Shown here: positions 38,791-48,057 of the stretch, piece after piece
Numbering within the stretch: the first letter of the stretch is position 1
How the letters are laid out: every line of letters starts with the position of its first letter
Origin: Arthrobacter sp. DNA4
GTDB lineage: Bacteria; Actinomycetota; Actinomycetes; Actinomycetales; Micrococcaceae
Assembly: GCF_024362385.1 (NCBI RefSeq)
Contig: NZ_CP101466.1
Span: 4,092,001-4,156,000, forward strand
Length of the DNA: 64,000 nt
Reading direction: 5' to 3'
Program-made: the position numbers and the translations under genes
Notes under the pieces: generated by a model
The model's input: only the letters and a program-made list of their open reading frames with translations
Database searches by the model: none
What the model was told of the DNA's origin: nothing

Positions 38791-40200
38791 TTGGAAACCT
38801 ATGATGCGCTTCTCGCGTCCATCGCCCCCGCCACCGGCACCGGCCGGACCATCTTTGACCCTGCCACCGGTGAAGCCGTGGGCGAAGCCCCCATCCACGG
38901 CCTCGACTACCTGGAAAACGCCGTCTCCGCCGCCGTCGCCGCCCAGCCGGCCTGGGCTGCCCTGGGCCACGACGCAAGGTCCGCCGCGCTCCTCAAAGCA
39001 GCCGACGCCGTCGAACGCTCCGCCGAGGAACTCGCCCAACTGCTCTCCCGCGAGCAGGGCAAACCCCTCAACGGCCCCAACGCCCGTTTCGAAGTCGGCG
39101 CCTGCGTCGCGTGGCTCCGCGCCACCGCCGGCCTGCCGCTGGAACCGGAAACCATCGTGGACGACGGCGAGACCCGTGCCGAGCTGCACTACCGGCCCAT
39201 CGGCGTCGTCGGCGCGATCGGCCCCTGGAACTGGCCCATGATGATCGCCGTCTGGCAGCTCGCCCCGGCCCTGCGCATGGGCAACGCCGTGGTGGTCAAG
39301 CCCTCGGGCAACACGCCGCTGTCCGTCCTGGCCCTGGTCAAGGTCCTCAACGAGGAACTCCCTGACGGCATCCTCTCGGTGGTTTCCTGCGGCCGCGAAG
39401 TGGGCGCGCGGCTCACCGACCACCCCGCCATCGGCAAGATCATGTTCACCGGTTCCACCGCCGGCGGCCGCGCCATCATCAAGTCCTCCGCGGACACCGT
39501 CAAGCGGCTCACCCTGGAACTGGGCGGCAACGACGCCGGCATCGTCCTGCCCGACGCCGACCCCAAAGCCATCGCCCAGGACATCTTCTGGGGCGCGTTC
39601 CTGAACACCGGCCAGACCTGCGCCGCGCTCAAGCGCCTCTACGTCCACGACAGCATCTACGACGCTGTCTGCGAGGAACTTGTAGCGGTTGCGAAGGCGA
39701 TGCCCATGGGCAACGGCCTGGACGAGAACAACGTCCTGGGCCCGCTGCAGAACAAGGCCCAGTACGACGTCGTGGCGAACCTCGTGGAGGCAGCGAAGGC
39801 TTCCGGAGCACGCGTCCTGCTGGGCGGCGACCCGGATACCAGCCAGCCCGGCTACTTCTACCCCACCACCCTGGTAGCCGACATCGACAACGACAACCCG
39901 CTGGTGGCCGAGGAACAGTTCGGCCCGGCCCTGCCGATCATCCGCTACAGCACCATCGACGAAGCAGTGGAGAAGGCGAACGGACTCGACGTCGGACTGG
40001 GCGCCTCCGTGTGGTCCCCGGACCTGAAGGCCGCCCGCGACGTCGCAGCCCGGATCCAGGCCGGCACGGTGTGGATCAACCGGCACGGCGCCGTTGATCC
40101 GCGCATCCCCTTCGGCGGCGCGAAGCAGTCCGGTTACGGCGTGGAGTTCGGCGTCGAAGGCCTCAAAGCGCTCGGCGTCCCCCAGGTCATCAACGGCTGA
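38791..40200 (+). CDS. Aldehyde dehydrogenase family protein
   Basis: About 469 residues from the TTG at 38791, chosen because GGAG lies 6 bases upstream; a GTG at 38779 would add four residues. ALDH marks: VGAIGPWNWPMM near 137, LELGGNDAGIVLPDADP with the base Glu, catalytic Cys277 in TGQTCAALKRLY, and EEQFGPALPI. The N-terminal part is shorter than in HpaE and GabD. It lies after the hpa terminator as its own unit. The position suggests oxidation of an aromatic aldehyde made by an amine oxidase, feeding hydroxyphenylacetate into the hpa pathway; substrate is inferred. Confidence 0.85.
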   Translation: METYDALLASIAPATGTGRTIFDPATGEAVGEAPIHGLDYLENAVSAAVAAQPAWAALGHDARSAALLKAADAVERSAEELAQLLSREQGKPLNGPNARFEVGACVAWLRATAGLPLEPETIVDDGETRAELHYRPIGVVGAIGPWNWPMMIAVWQLAPALRMGNAVVVKPSGNTPLSVLALVKVLNEELPDGILSVVSCGREVGARLTDHPAIGKIMFTGSTAGGRAIIKSSADTVKRLTLELGGNDAGIVLPDADPKAIAQDIFWGAFLNTGQTCAALKRLYVHDSIYDAVCEELVAVAKAMPMGNGLDENNVLGPLQNKAQYDVVANLVEAAKASGARVLLGGDPDTSQPGYFYPTTLVADIDNDNPLVAEEQFGPALPIIRYSTIDEAVEKANGLDVGLGASVWSPDLKAARDVAARIQAGTVWINRHGAVDPRIPFGGAKQSGYGVEFGVEGLKALGVPQVING

Positions 40201-40215
40201 TCGGGACTTCAACGG

Positions 40216-40252
40216 CGGGGGTCCTGCATGCAACCCGCATGCAGGACCCCCG
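40216..40252. terminator. Bidirectional hairpin terminator, perfect 16-bp stem
   Basis: CGGGGGTCCTGCATGC pairs fully with GCATGCAGGACCCCCG around a 5-base AACCC loop. It lies between the convergent aldehyde dehydrogenase gene and the small membrane-protein gene and can serve both. Confidence 0.75.
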
Positions 40253-40273
40253 CTGTACTGTTGGCCGGTGTTG

Positions 40274-40672
40274 CTAGCCCATGGCCGGTGCGGCGGACGT
40301 CCGGCCGGCGAACTGCCGGCGGGCCCAGCGGGCGAGCTTCTTGCCCTTGCCCTTCCACCAGTTGTCCTCGTCCTTGTTGTAGTGGAAGCGGAAGACGATG
40401 GCCACCAGCACGAACATGCCCATCACCACGTCAACCCAGGACGACATCACCAGGGCGATGAAGACGGTCAAGGCGTTGGCCATGACCGACGGAATGGCCA
40501 AGGTCCGGAACACGGTGCTGGCCACGAAGCGCCGGTGCGACCTCGGGACGGACAACTCGCGGACCATGTCGAAGCAGACGCAGACCACCACGATGGTCTG
40601 GCCGATGGCCAGCAGGACCTGTCCTGGCACGGAGCCGCTGAAGGCAGCCACGGCTTCCATTCCCGGGCTCAC
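40274..40672 (-). CDS. Small membrane protein of unknown function
   Basis: 132 residues. Three hydrophobic segments can be seen (about 15-36, 52-76 and 78-92). A basic, aromatic C-terminal tail follows (HYNKDEDNWWKGKGKKLARWARRQF) that probably lies in the cytosol. I do not recognise the family. It is a single gene between two hairpins, so it has its own transcript. Coding is supported by codon bias in the third position and by the flanking terminators. Confidence 0.65.
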   Translation of the reverse strand: MSPGMEAVAAFSGSVPGQVLLAIGQTIVVVCVCFDMVRELSVPRSHRRFVASTVFRTLAIPSVMANALTVFIALVMSSWVDVVMGMFVLVAIVFRFHYNKDEDNWWKGKGKKLARWARRQFAGRTSAAPAMG

Positions 40673-40715
40673 GGCCGGGCCTTGCTGCTAAGAGCTTTGC
40701 TGAGAACTTTAAACA

Positions 40716-40793
40716 CGGAAAACCCCCAGAACTTGCGGAACCATCGCCGCTGATCCGGCGATGGTTCCATTCAAGTTTCAGGGGGCTTTTCCG
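40716..40793 (-). terminator. Nested hairpin at the end of the dnaK-grpE-dnaJ-hspR operon
   Basis: Inner stem GGAACCATCGCCG / CGGCGATGGTTCC with a 6-base loop sits inside an outer imperfect stem (CGGAAAA-CCCCC ... GGGGG-CTTTTCCG). On the minus strand, downstream of hspR, the outer arm ends GGGGGTTTTCC, which resembles an intrinsic terminator. The whole can fold as one 78-base arm. Confidence 0.6.
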
Positions 40794-40870
40794 TCACGAG
40801 TAGTGGGTACTCTAATTTCGCGGAACGCCGGAATGCGGTACCTGCCGGCCTGGGTCCTACTGGCTTGGTT

Positions 40871-41296
40871 CTACTGCCCGATGGCCCGCGGCCGCCATAC
40901 CACCATGGCCTGGGACCTCGGCCGGGGCCGCTGCCCACGCGCCAGGCTCACCACGTCACCGGCGGCGCCGGCAGCAAAGATCCGGGAGTCCACCGCCCGC
41001 GGACGGCGGCCCAGTTCCTCGGTGAGTTCCGAGATCCGGCTTTGGAGCGCGGCCACCTGGTTTTCGAGTTCCAGGATGCGCTTGATCCCCTCCAGCGACA
41101 CACCCTCGTGGGACAGCCGCTGCACTTCGCGCAGCATGTTCACGTCACGCTGCGAGTAGCGCCGGGACTTGCCCGGGGCACGGCTGGGCTTCACGATGCC
41201 GAGCCGGTCGTACTGCCGCAGGGTCTGCGGGTGCATGTCCGCCAGCTCGGCAGCCACGGAGATCACGAAGATCGGCTGGTCAGCACTGATGTCCAC
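40871..41296 (-). CDS. hspR: Heat-shock repressor HspR (MerR family)
   Basis: 141 residues from a GTG with GGAGGTGA upstream. MerR-type winged helix: IFVISVAAELADMHPQTLRQYDRLGIVKP pattern (residues about 9-37), then SRRYSQRDVNMLREVQRLSHEG and a coiled-coil dimer helix (about 70-92). HspR binds HAIR operators and represses the dnaK operon, with DnaK as co-repressor in Streptomyces. It is the last gene of dnaK-grpE-dnaJ-hspR, as usual in actinobacteria, and two HAIR elements are seen before dnaK. Confidence 0.93.
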   Translation of the reverse strand: MDISADQPIFVISVAAELADMHPQTLRQYDRLGIVKPSRAPGKSRRYSQRDVNMLREVQRLSHEGVSLEGIKRILELENQVAALQSRISELTEELGRRPRAVDSRIFAAGAAGDVVSLARGQRPRPRSQAMVVWRPRAIGQ

Positions 41297-41311
41297 GGCT
41301 CACCTCCGCTC

Positions 41312-42283
41312 CTAGAGCCGGGCCTTGGCTGCCAGGCCCTCACGGACATCCGCCGACGACGTGGCTTCGGCGAATGCCTTGACCGCAGCTTCGGCATCCT
41401 TGTTGAGATTCTTGGGAACCGCGACGTCGATGGTCACCAGGAGGTCGCCCGTGGCCTTGGACGTCTTCACGCCTTTGCCCTTGACCCGCAGGGTACGGCC
41501 CGACGGCGTGCCCGCCGGGACGCGCACCTTCACCTTTTCGCCGTCGATGGTGGGAACCTCGATGTCCGCTCCCAAAGCAGCCTCCGGGAAGGTGACGGGT
41601 ACGTGGATGCGGAGGTTGTCGCCGTCGCGCGTGTAGAAGGCATGGGGCTGGACGGAGACGGAGACCACCAGGTCGCCGTTGCCTGCAGCACCGGGCTGGC
41701 CCTTGCCGCGCACACGGACCTTCTGGCCGTCCTTGATGCCGGCCGGAACGCGGACGTCGATGACCTCGCCGCTGGGCTCGCGCAGGCCGATGGTGGTCCC
41801 GCGGATGGACCCGGCGAAGGAAATGCTGGTGGTCGCGGTACGGTCGGCACCCTTCTGCGGGGTGCGCTGGAAACCGGGTGCGCCGCCGAAGCCGCCGAAG
41901 AGGTCTGCGAACTCGGGCGGGATCCCGCCGCCGGCGGGGTTGAACCCTCCGGCGTGACGCCCGGTGTTGCCGGTGAACAGGCCACCGAACATGTCCTCGA
42001 AACCGCCGTTCGTGGCGCCGGCGCCGCCGGGAGCAAAACGTGCACCGCTGCCCATGGCCCGGATCGCGTCATACTGCTGGCGCTCATCGGGATCCGAAAG
42101 CACCGAATAGGCCTCGGAGATGTCCTTGAACTTCTTTTCGGAAGCAGCGTTCCCCGCGTTCGTATCAGGGTGGTGCTGCCGCGCAAGCTTCCGGTAGGCC
42201 TTCTTGATATCGGCTTCGGAAGCGTCCTTGGCAACACCAAGGATCTTGTAAAAGTCCTTGTCCACCCAATCCTGGCTAGCCAA
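41312..42283 (-). CDS. dnaJ: DnaJ co-chaperone without zinc finger (CbpA-like)
   Basis: 323 residues. The J domain is at about 5-75 with HPD in RQHHPDTNAG, followed by a Gly/Phe-rich region (about 78-140) and the C-terminal peptide-binding domains (about 150-290; DVRVPAGIKDGQKVRVRGKG, IEVPTIDGEKVKVRVPAGT). The four CxxCxGxG zinc modules of classical DnaJ are absent; the protein has no Cys in that region. It stimulates DnaK ATPase activity. It is 76 bases after grpE and 15 before hspR. Zinc-finger-free DnaJ in this operon differs from mycobacterial and streptomycete dnaJ1. Confidence 0.9.
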   Translation of the reverse strand: MASQDWVDKDFYKILGVAKDASEADIKKAYRKLARQHHPDTNAGNAASEKKFKDISEAYSVLSDPDERQQYDAIRAMGSGARFAPGGAGATNGGFEDMFGGLFTGNTGRHAGGFNPAGGGIPPEFADLFGGFGGAPGFQRTPQKGADRTATTSISFAGSIRGTTIGLREPSGEVIDVRVPAGIKDGQKVRVRGKGQPGAAGNGDLVVSVSVQPHAFYTRDGDNLRIHVPVTFPEAALGADIEVPTIDGEKVKVRVPAGTPSGRTLRVKGKGVKTSKATGDLLVTIDVAVPKNLNKDAEAAVKAFAEATSSADVREGLAAKARL

Positions 42284-42359
42284 TGGCGTTTCCTTTCAAA
42301 AGTTATGGGTCGGTGGTTGAGCCAGCCGGAACCGGCCGGCTTAACCACCGAAGGTAATG

Positions 42360-43061
42360 CTACGCAGGGACCGCGACGATGACCTGGGCTGCGCGGAGGA
42401 CGCGTTCTCCTGATTTGTAGCCTGAGCGGAGGACCTGGCTGACGGTGTCAACCTCAATGTCCTCGCCGGGCTGCTGGATCAGGGCCTCGTGGATCGTGGG
42501 ATCGAACTCCACGCCGGTCTCGTTGATGCGGACCAGGCCGTAGGTCTTCAGCGCGTTCTCCAGTTTCGTGGCGATCGCGGCGAAGGGACCGTCGGTCAGG
42601 TCGCCGTGCTGCCGTGCGGCGTCGACGTCGTCCAGGACCGGGAGCAGGGAGTTCAGGACGCCGATGACGGCCATCTCCCCTGCCACGGCGCGGTCGCGTT
42701 CAACGCGTTTGCGGTAGTTGACGTACTCAGCCTGGAGGCGGAGCAGGTCGTTGCGCAGTTCGGCTGCCTCGGCGTTGCCAGCGGACCCTGCGGGCGCACC
42801 CTGGGCCACGGATTCCTCGGCCGGCACGTCCACGCCGTTGAGAATCTCCTCGGCCTGGGCCAGCGCGTCGCCGTCGGAATCCGCTGCTCCGGCCTGGGAA
42901 CCGGCCCCGGGGGCGGACTGGCCGCCCTCCGGGTGCCGGGCCTGCCCGGTCACCGGGTCAACCTTGCGGTTGTCCCGGATGACCGGCTCCTGGCCGTTGC
43001 CCTGCGTGTTCTGCTGGCTTGCGGATGTGTTGTGCTCTTCCTCGTTACCGTGGTGCGGCAT
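42360..43061 (-). CDS. grpE: Nucleotide exchange factor GrpE
   Basis: 233 residues. The acidic, low-complexity N-terminal part (about 1-85) is followed by the long helix (AELRNDLLRLQAEYVNYRKRVERD, here about 86-110) and the beta domain with the GrpE signature VLRSGYKSGERVLRAAQVIVA at the C-terminus. It releases ADP from DnaK. It starts 3 bases after dnaK ends, so translation is coupled. Confidence 0.95.
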   Translation of the reverse strand: MPHHGNEEEHNTSASQQNTQGNGQEPVIRDNRKVDPVTGQARHPEGGQSAPGAGSQAGAADSDGDALAQAEEILNGVDVPAEESVAQGAPAGSAGNAEAAELRNDLLRLQAEYVNYRKRVERDRAVAGEMAVIGVLNSLLPVLDDVDAARQHGDLTDGPFAAIATKLENALKTYGLVRINETGVEFDPTIHEALIQQPGEDIEVDTVSQVLRSGYKSGERVLRAAQVIVAVPA

Positions 43062-43064
43062 GGG

Positions 43065-44996
<1,932 letters not shown>

Positions 44997-44997
<1 letters not shown>

Positions 44998-45024
44998 CTC
45001 TACTCAGCCGTCAAAGGATGTCAA
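44997..45024 (-). promoter_or_regulatory. dnaK operon promoter
   Basis: On the minus strand TTGACA (45019-45024) is a perfect -35 box and TAGAGT (44997-45002) a -10 box, 16 bases apart. The promoter is flanked closely by two HAIR elements, which explains HspR repression. Confidence 0.65.
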
Positions 45025-45030
45025 CACAAG

Positions 45031-45049
45031 TTGAGTGAACTACGCTCAA
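45031..45049. promoter_or_regulatory. HAIR element 2 (HspR operator)
   Basis: TTGAG-N9-CTCAA (full form GTTGAGT-N7-GCTCAAC) located just upstream of the dnaK -35 box. With element 1 it brackets the promoter; centres are 52 bases (about five helical turns) apart. A further CTCA half-site follows at 45055-45058. Confidence 0.82.
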
Positions 45050-45107
45050 CTTTGCTCAGGGCGTACAACAGCGCACGACGGCGGCACGCGCCGGCGGCGC
45101 GGAGGCG

Positions 45108-45431
45108 TCAGTCCGCGCCGGGCGCATCCAGGACCGCGGCGAGCAATCCGGGGAACCGGGCATCAAGGTCCTCGGCGCGCAGGGTCAGCCTGCGGCCGCG
45201 CCCGTTGGCCTCATTGCGGATCACCCCGGCCTCGCGCAACACCTTCATCAGGTGGGACTTGGTGGACTTGGGCATGTCCGGGTTGCTCAGGGCGCATTCG
45301 GCCATGTCGAGGGGGCCGGCACGGAGCTGGCGTGCGATTTCCAGCCGGTCGGGATCGCTCAGGGCGAAGAGCACACTGGGCAAGTGGAGGTCCGCGCGTT
45401 CGGGATGGGTGAGGTTCGCCGGTGTAGCCAC
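45108..45431 (-). CDS. ArsR-type winged-helix regulator
   Basis: 107 residues from a GTG. Winged-helix pattern: SVLFALSDPDRLEIARQLRAGPLDMAEC (residues about 18-45), recognition helix KSTKSHLMKVLREAGVI, and wing RNEANGRGRRLTLRAEDLDARF. No Cys pair for metal sensing, so it probably senses an organic ligand. It is divergent from an MFS exporter gene; two palindromes lie in the 97-base space, one directly at its start codon. It is the likely repressor of itself and of the exporter. Confidence 0.85.
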   Translation of the reverse strand: MATPANLTHPERADLHLPSVLFALSDPDRLEIARQLRAGPLDMAECALSNPDMPKSTKSHLMKVLREAGVIRNEANGRGRRLTLRAEDLDARFPGLLAAVLDAPGAD

Positions 45432-45451
45432 GGTTCGACTTTAGTTGAACC
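45432..45451. promoter_or_regulatory. Operator-like inverted repeat GGTTCGA-N6-TTGAACC
   Basis: 7-base arms with one mismatch, touching the start codon of the ArsR-type gene. A related site lies at 45476-45496. Confidence 0.5.
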
Positions 45452-45475
45452 ATCGCGGAGATGCCAGTAGTCTGA

Positions 45476-45496
45476 GGTTTCGATTATTTTCGAACC
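45476..45496. promoter_or_regulatory. Operator-like inverted repeat GGTTTCGA...TCGAACC
   Basis: Second copy of the GGTTCGA-type motif, 44 bases from the first and 33 bases before the exporter start. Two related sites between divergent genes suggest that the ArsR-type protein controls both. Confidence 0.5.
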
Positions 45497-45528
45497 AACC
45501 ACACCCCCAATGCAGAAGGCGGCATGTT

Positions 45529-46776
45529 GTGACGCACTCACCCGCAGTCCGGCCCCAAGAGGCACGCCGGCGGCTGGGCTTTGCCCTGATCGCGGCTGCC
45601 ACGGCAGCGATGATGGCCGGAGCCAGCGCGCCGTCCCCGTTCTACCCCACCCTGCAGGAGCAGCTGCACCTGCTGCCGGTGGCCACCACCGGGATCTTCG
45701 CCGTCTACGCCGTGGCCCTCCTGGCGGCCCTGCTGGTCTTCGGTTCCATCTCCGACCACCTCGGCCGCCGCCCGGTCATCAGCGCGGCATTCCTCCTGCT
45801 CGCCGGCAGCGTCGTGACCTTCCTGGCAGCCGATTCGCTGGCGATGCTGCTGGCGGCCCGCGTCCTCCAGGGGGTGGCCAGCGGCATCCTCCTCACCACG
45901 CTCTCCGCGGCCATCGCCGATCTGGAACCGGAGGATGACCCGGGCTCCAGCGCCGCCTGGAACACGGTGGCACCCTTGGGCGGCCTGGCCCTGGGCGCGC
46001 TGGCATCGGGCCTGCTGCTGGACCTCCTCGCGGAGCCCCGCGTGCTGGTGTTCGTCTCGCTCTCGGTCCTGTACGTGGCGTTCGCCGCACTGGTGTGGGC
46101 CTGCCCGGAAACCTCACCCCGCACGGCCGGGGCGGCGGCTTCACTCAAGCCGCACCTGACCCTGCCGCCGGTCGCACGCCGCGCATTCCTCACCGGCGCC
46201 CCGGCCGTTTTTGCCGGCTGGGCCACGGGCGGGCTGTACCTCTCCCTTGGCGCCGCGATCGTGCACACCACTTTCGGCATCCGGGAGCATCTGTGGCAGG
46301 GCATGGTGATCACCATCCTGGCGGGGACAGGAGCCGCGTCGGCGGCCTTCCTGCACCGCTTTGGAGCCCGCACCATCACCATTTTCGGCACCACGGCGCT
46401 GGCCGTGGGGACCGCACTGTCGCTGCTGGCCCTCGGCCTGGATTCGTTTGGCCTGTTCCTGGCCGCTGTGGTGGTGGCAGGCGCCGGTTTCGGCACTGCC
46501 TTCATGGGCGTCATCCGGTCCATCAGCCCCCTGGTGGAGGATCATGAACGCGCCGGGACTTTTGCCTCGCTCTTCGTCGTGGCCTACACGGCCTTCGGCG
46601 TTCCGGCAGTGCTGGCAGGCCTGCTTGCCCCCATCCTGTCCCTCCCGGTCACCACCTACGCCTATGGCAGCCTGGTGACGGTCCTGGCTGCGGTGGCAGC
46701 CATCAGCCGCGCCCGCAGCAAGGACGCCCAACCCACCAACGAGGACGGCCTGGTAGCGGCGGACGCCGTCGGGTAA
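45529..46776 (+). CDS. MFS-family exporter
   Basis: 415 residues from the GTG at 45529, which follows AAGGCGG. Twelve membrane helices. The MFS motif A lies between helices 2 and 3 (FGSISDHLGRRPVI, residues about 72-85), and FLAADSLAMLLAARVLQGVASG is the helix 4 region. Drug or metabolite export is typical for this group, with no sign of a sugar or nutrient importer. Expression is probably controlled by the divergent ArsR-type gene. Confidence 0.82.
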   Translation: MTHSPAVRPQEARRRLGFALIAAATAAMMAGASAPSPFYPTLQEQLHLLPVATTGIFAVYAVALLAALLVFGSISDHLGRRPVISAAFLLLAGSVVTFLAADSLAMLLAARVLQGVASGILLTTLSAAIADLEPEDDPGSSAAWNTVAPLGGLALGALASGLLLDLLAEPRVLVFVSLSVLYVAFAALVWACPETSPRTAGAAASLKPHLTLPPVARRAFLTGAPAVFAGWATGGLYLSLGAAIVHTTFGIREHLWQGMVITILAGTGAASAAFLHRFGARTITIFGTTALAVGTALSLLALGLDSFGLFLAAVVVAGAGFGTAFMGVIRSISPLVEDHERAGTFASLFVVAYTAFGVPAVLAGLLAPILSLPVTTYAYGSLVTVLAAVAAISRARSKDAQPTNEDGLVAADAVG

Positions 46777-46794
46777 GGGGACCCTTGCGGGTGC

Positions 46795-47091
46795 CTACCG
46801 GCTGGAGTCGGGGCGCCCATGGAGCGGTCCGCGCTCCTCATCGGTCGCCTGGACCTGGCCGTCGGTGAGGCCCTCGCGGACGGCGCGCTCCGTCCGGGCG
46901 CCTCCGGTGGTGCCGGCGTCGCCGTAGTCGCCTTCCTCGTATTCGCCATCCGAAACGTCACGGTCGGGCTCGTTGAGAGTGCCGGCGTCGCCATAGTCGC
47001 CGTCCACGTACTGGCCGCCTTCCCCCTCCAGACCGGGTGCGCTGCCGCCCTTGCGGGGCTCCTCGGCTGCAACTTCAGGATTCTCAGTCAT
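46795..47091 (-). CDS. Small acidic repeat protein of unknown function
   Basis: 98 residues from the ATG at 47091 with a strong AAAGGAG site upstream; the longer reading to 47742 is only antisense to the TetR-frame region. It is very rich in Gly, Asp and Glu and contains two copies of the unit (D/E)GDYGDAGT (about residues 32-40 and 56-64), the DNA of which is also repeated (46909 and 46979 regions). No membrane segment or known domain. The end carries TDEERGPLHGRPDSS. Probably intrinsically disordered; small proteins like this are often stress-related in Arthrobacter, but that is a guess. Confidence 0.65.
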   Translation of the reverse strand: MTENPEVAAEEPRKGGSAPGLEGEGGQYVDGDYGDAGTLNEPDRDVSDGEYEEGDYGDAGTTGGARTERAVREGLTDGQVQATDEERGPLHGRPDSSR

Positions 47092-47185
47092 GGTGCATCT
47101 CTCCTTTGAGGCTCCGCGTCCGTCCGGGCGCACTGGCAGTCTATCGACGGGGCGGGCGCACCAACAGGCCTTGAACCGCCCCCCG

Positions 47186-47932
47186 TCAGGAGGGCTGCAC
47201 CGGCAGCCCCGCGGTCCCTGCCAGGACGGCGAGGTGATGGTCGAAGAGTTCATGCGGTGCCCGGAAGGTGTCCGGCCCGTACTGGTTGAACACTTCGAAG
47301 CTGACGGCACCAAACAGGGAGCTCCACACCAAAACGCCCCGCGCCACCAGCTCGTCCGGAATGGCCAGCCCGAATTCCCGGCGGATGGCCTCCAGGTCCG
47401 CGGCCAGGGTGGGCGGAAGCTGCGGGGATGGTCCCGCAACCGCCAACTGCCCCGCCCGGGAGGCGGCGTCCAGGATGCCGATGAGGCTGACGATGACGCG
47501 CGTGCCGGGGCCCGTGGTGCGCTCGGCCGGGGCGTTGTAGCCGGGAACCGGGCTGCCGAACAGAAGCGCATAGCTGGCAGGCTCGCGCAGCGCCCACGCC
47601 CTGACGGCTCCCCCCAGGGCCAGGAACCGGCCAAGATGGTCGCCCTCCGGCGCCGCCGCAACGGCCGCGTCCACCTCATCCCCCAGTTCGCCGAAGGCAT
47701 CGATAAGCAGCAGCGTGAGCAGTTCGTCCCGGCTCTCCACATAGCGGTAAACGGCGGAGGACACCACTCCCAGATCCCTTGCCACGGCCCGCAGGGAGAG
47801 GGCGGCCGCGCCGTCGGTGGCCAGGTGCCGCCTGCCCAGCCGGATAATGTCCGCCACGGTCTGCGACCGCGCGCGCTGCCGGGGCGTCAGGGGCCGGGCC
47901 TGGTTGGCGGTTGTTCCGCGGGCATCATCCAT
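47186..47932 (-). CDS. TetR-family transcriptional regulator
   Basis: 248 residues from the ATG at 47932. N-terminal helix-turn-helix: SQTVADIIRLGRRHLATDGAAALSLRAVARDLGVVSSAVYRYVESRDELLTLLL pattern (residues about 24-75). The C-terminal half (about 95-230; REPASYALLFGSPVPGY) is the WHG-type TetR_C domain. It is divergent from a broken epimerase-like gene; two GAGAGCA-C-TGCTCTC-like palindromes lie between them, so it was, or still is, the repressor of that gene. Confidence 0.85.
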   Translation of the reverse strand: MDDARGTTANQARPLTPRQRARSQTVADIIRLGRRHLATDGAAALSLRAVARDLGVVSSAVYRYVESRDELLTLLLIDAFGELGDEVDAAVAAAPEGDHLGRFLALGGAVRAWALREPASYALLFGSPVPGYNAPAERTTGPGTRVIVSLIGILDAASRAGQLAVAGPSPQLPPTLAADLEAIRREFGLAIPDELVARGVLVWSSLFGAVSFEVFNQYGPDTFRAPHELFDHHLAVLAGTAGLPVQPS

Positions 47933-47971
47933 GACCCCAGCATGCCACAAACGAGAGCGCGGGGAGCTAAA

Positions 47972-47986
47972 GAGAGCACCGCTCTT
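47972..47986. promoter_or_regulatory. TetR operator-like palindrome, copy 1
   Basis: GAGAGCACCGCTCTT, matching the perfect copy at 48021-48035 with small changes. It is 40 bases before the TetR gene start. Confidence 0.5.
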
Positions 47987-48020
47987 GACTTTGCCATCCT
48001 GGACGCGCATTCTTGCTTTC

Positions 48021-48035
48021 GAGAGCACTGCTCTC
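48021..48035. promoter_or_regulatory. TetR operator-like palindrome, copy 2
   Basis: Perfect 15-base palindrome GAGAGCACTGCTCTC, 23 bases before the start of the broken epimerase gene and 49 bases from copy 1. Confidence 0.6.
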
Positions 48036-48057
48036 ATTTACTGAAAGGGAGACAGAC

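Noticed and set aside
46795..47742. 315-residue minus-strand reading that includes the small acidic protein
   Set aside because: Only the last 98 residues, from the ATG at 47091 with its own ribosome site, look like a protein; the upstream part is a shifted frame of the TetR gene.
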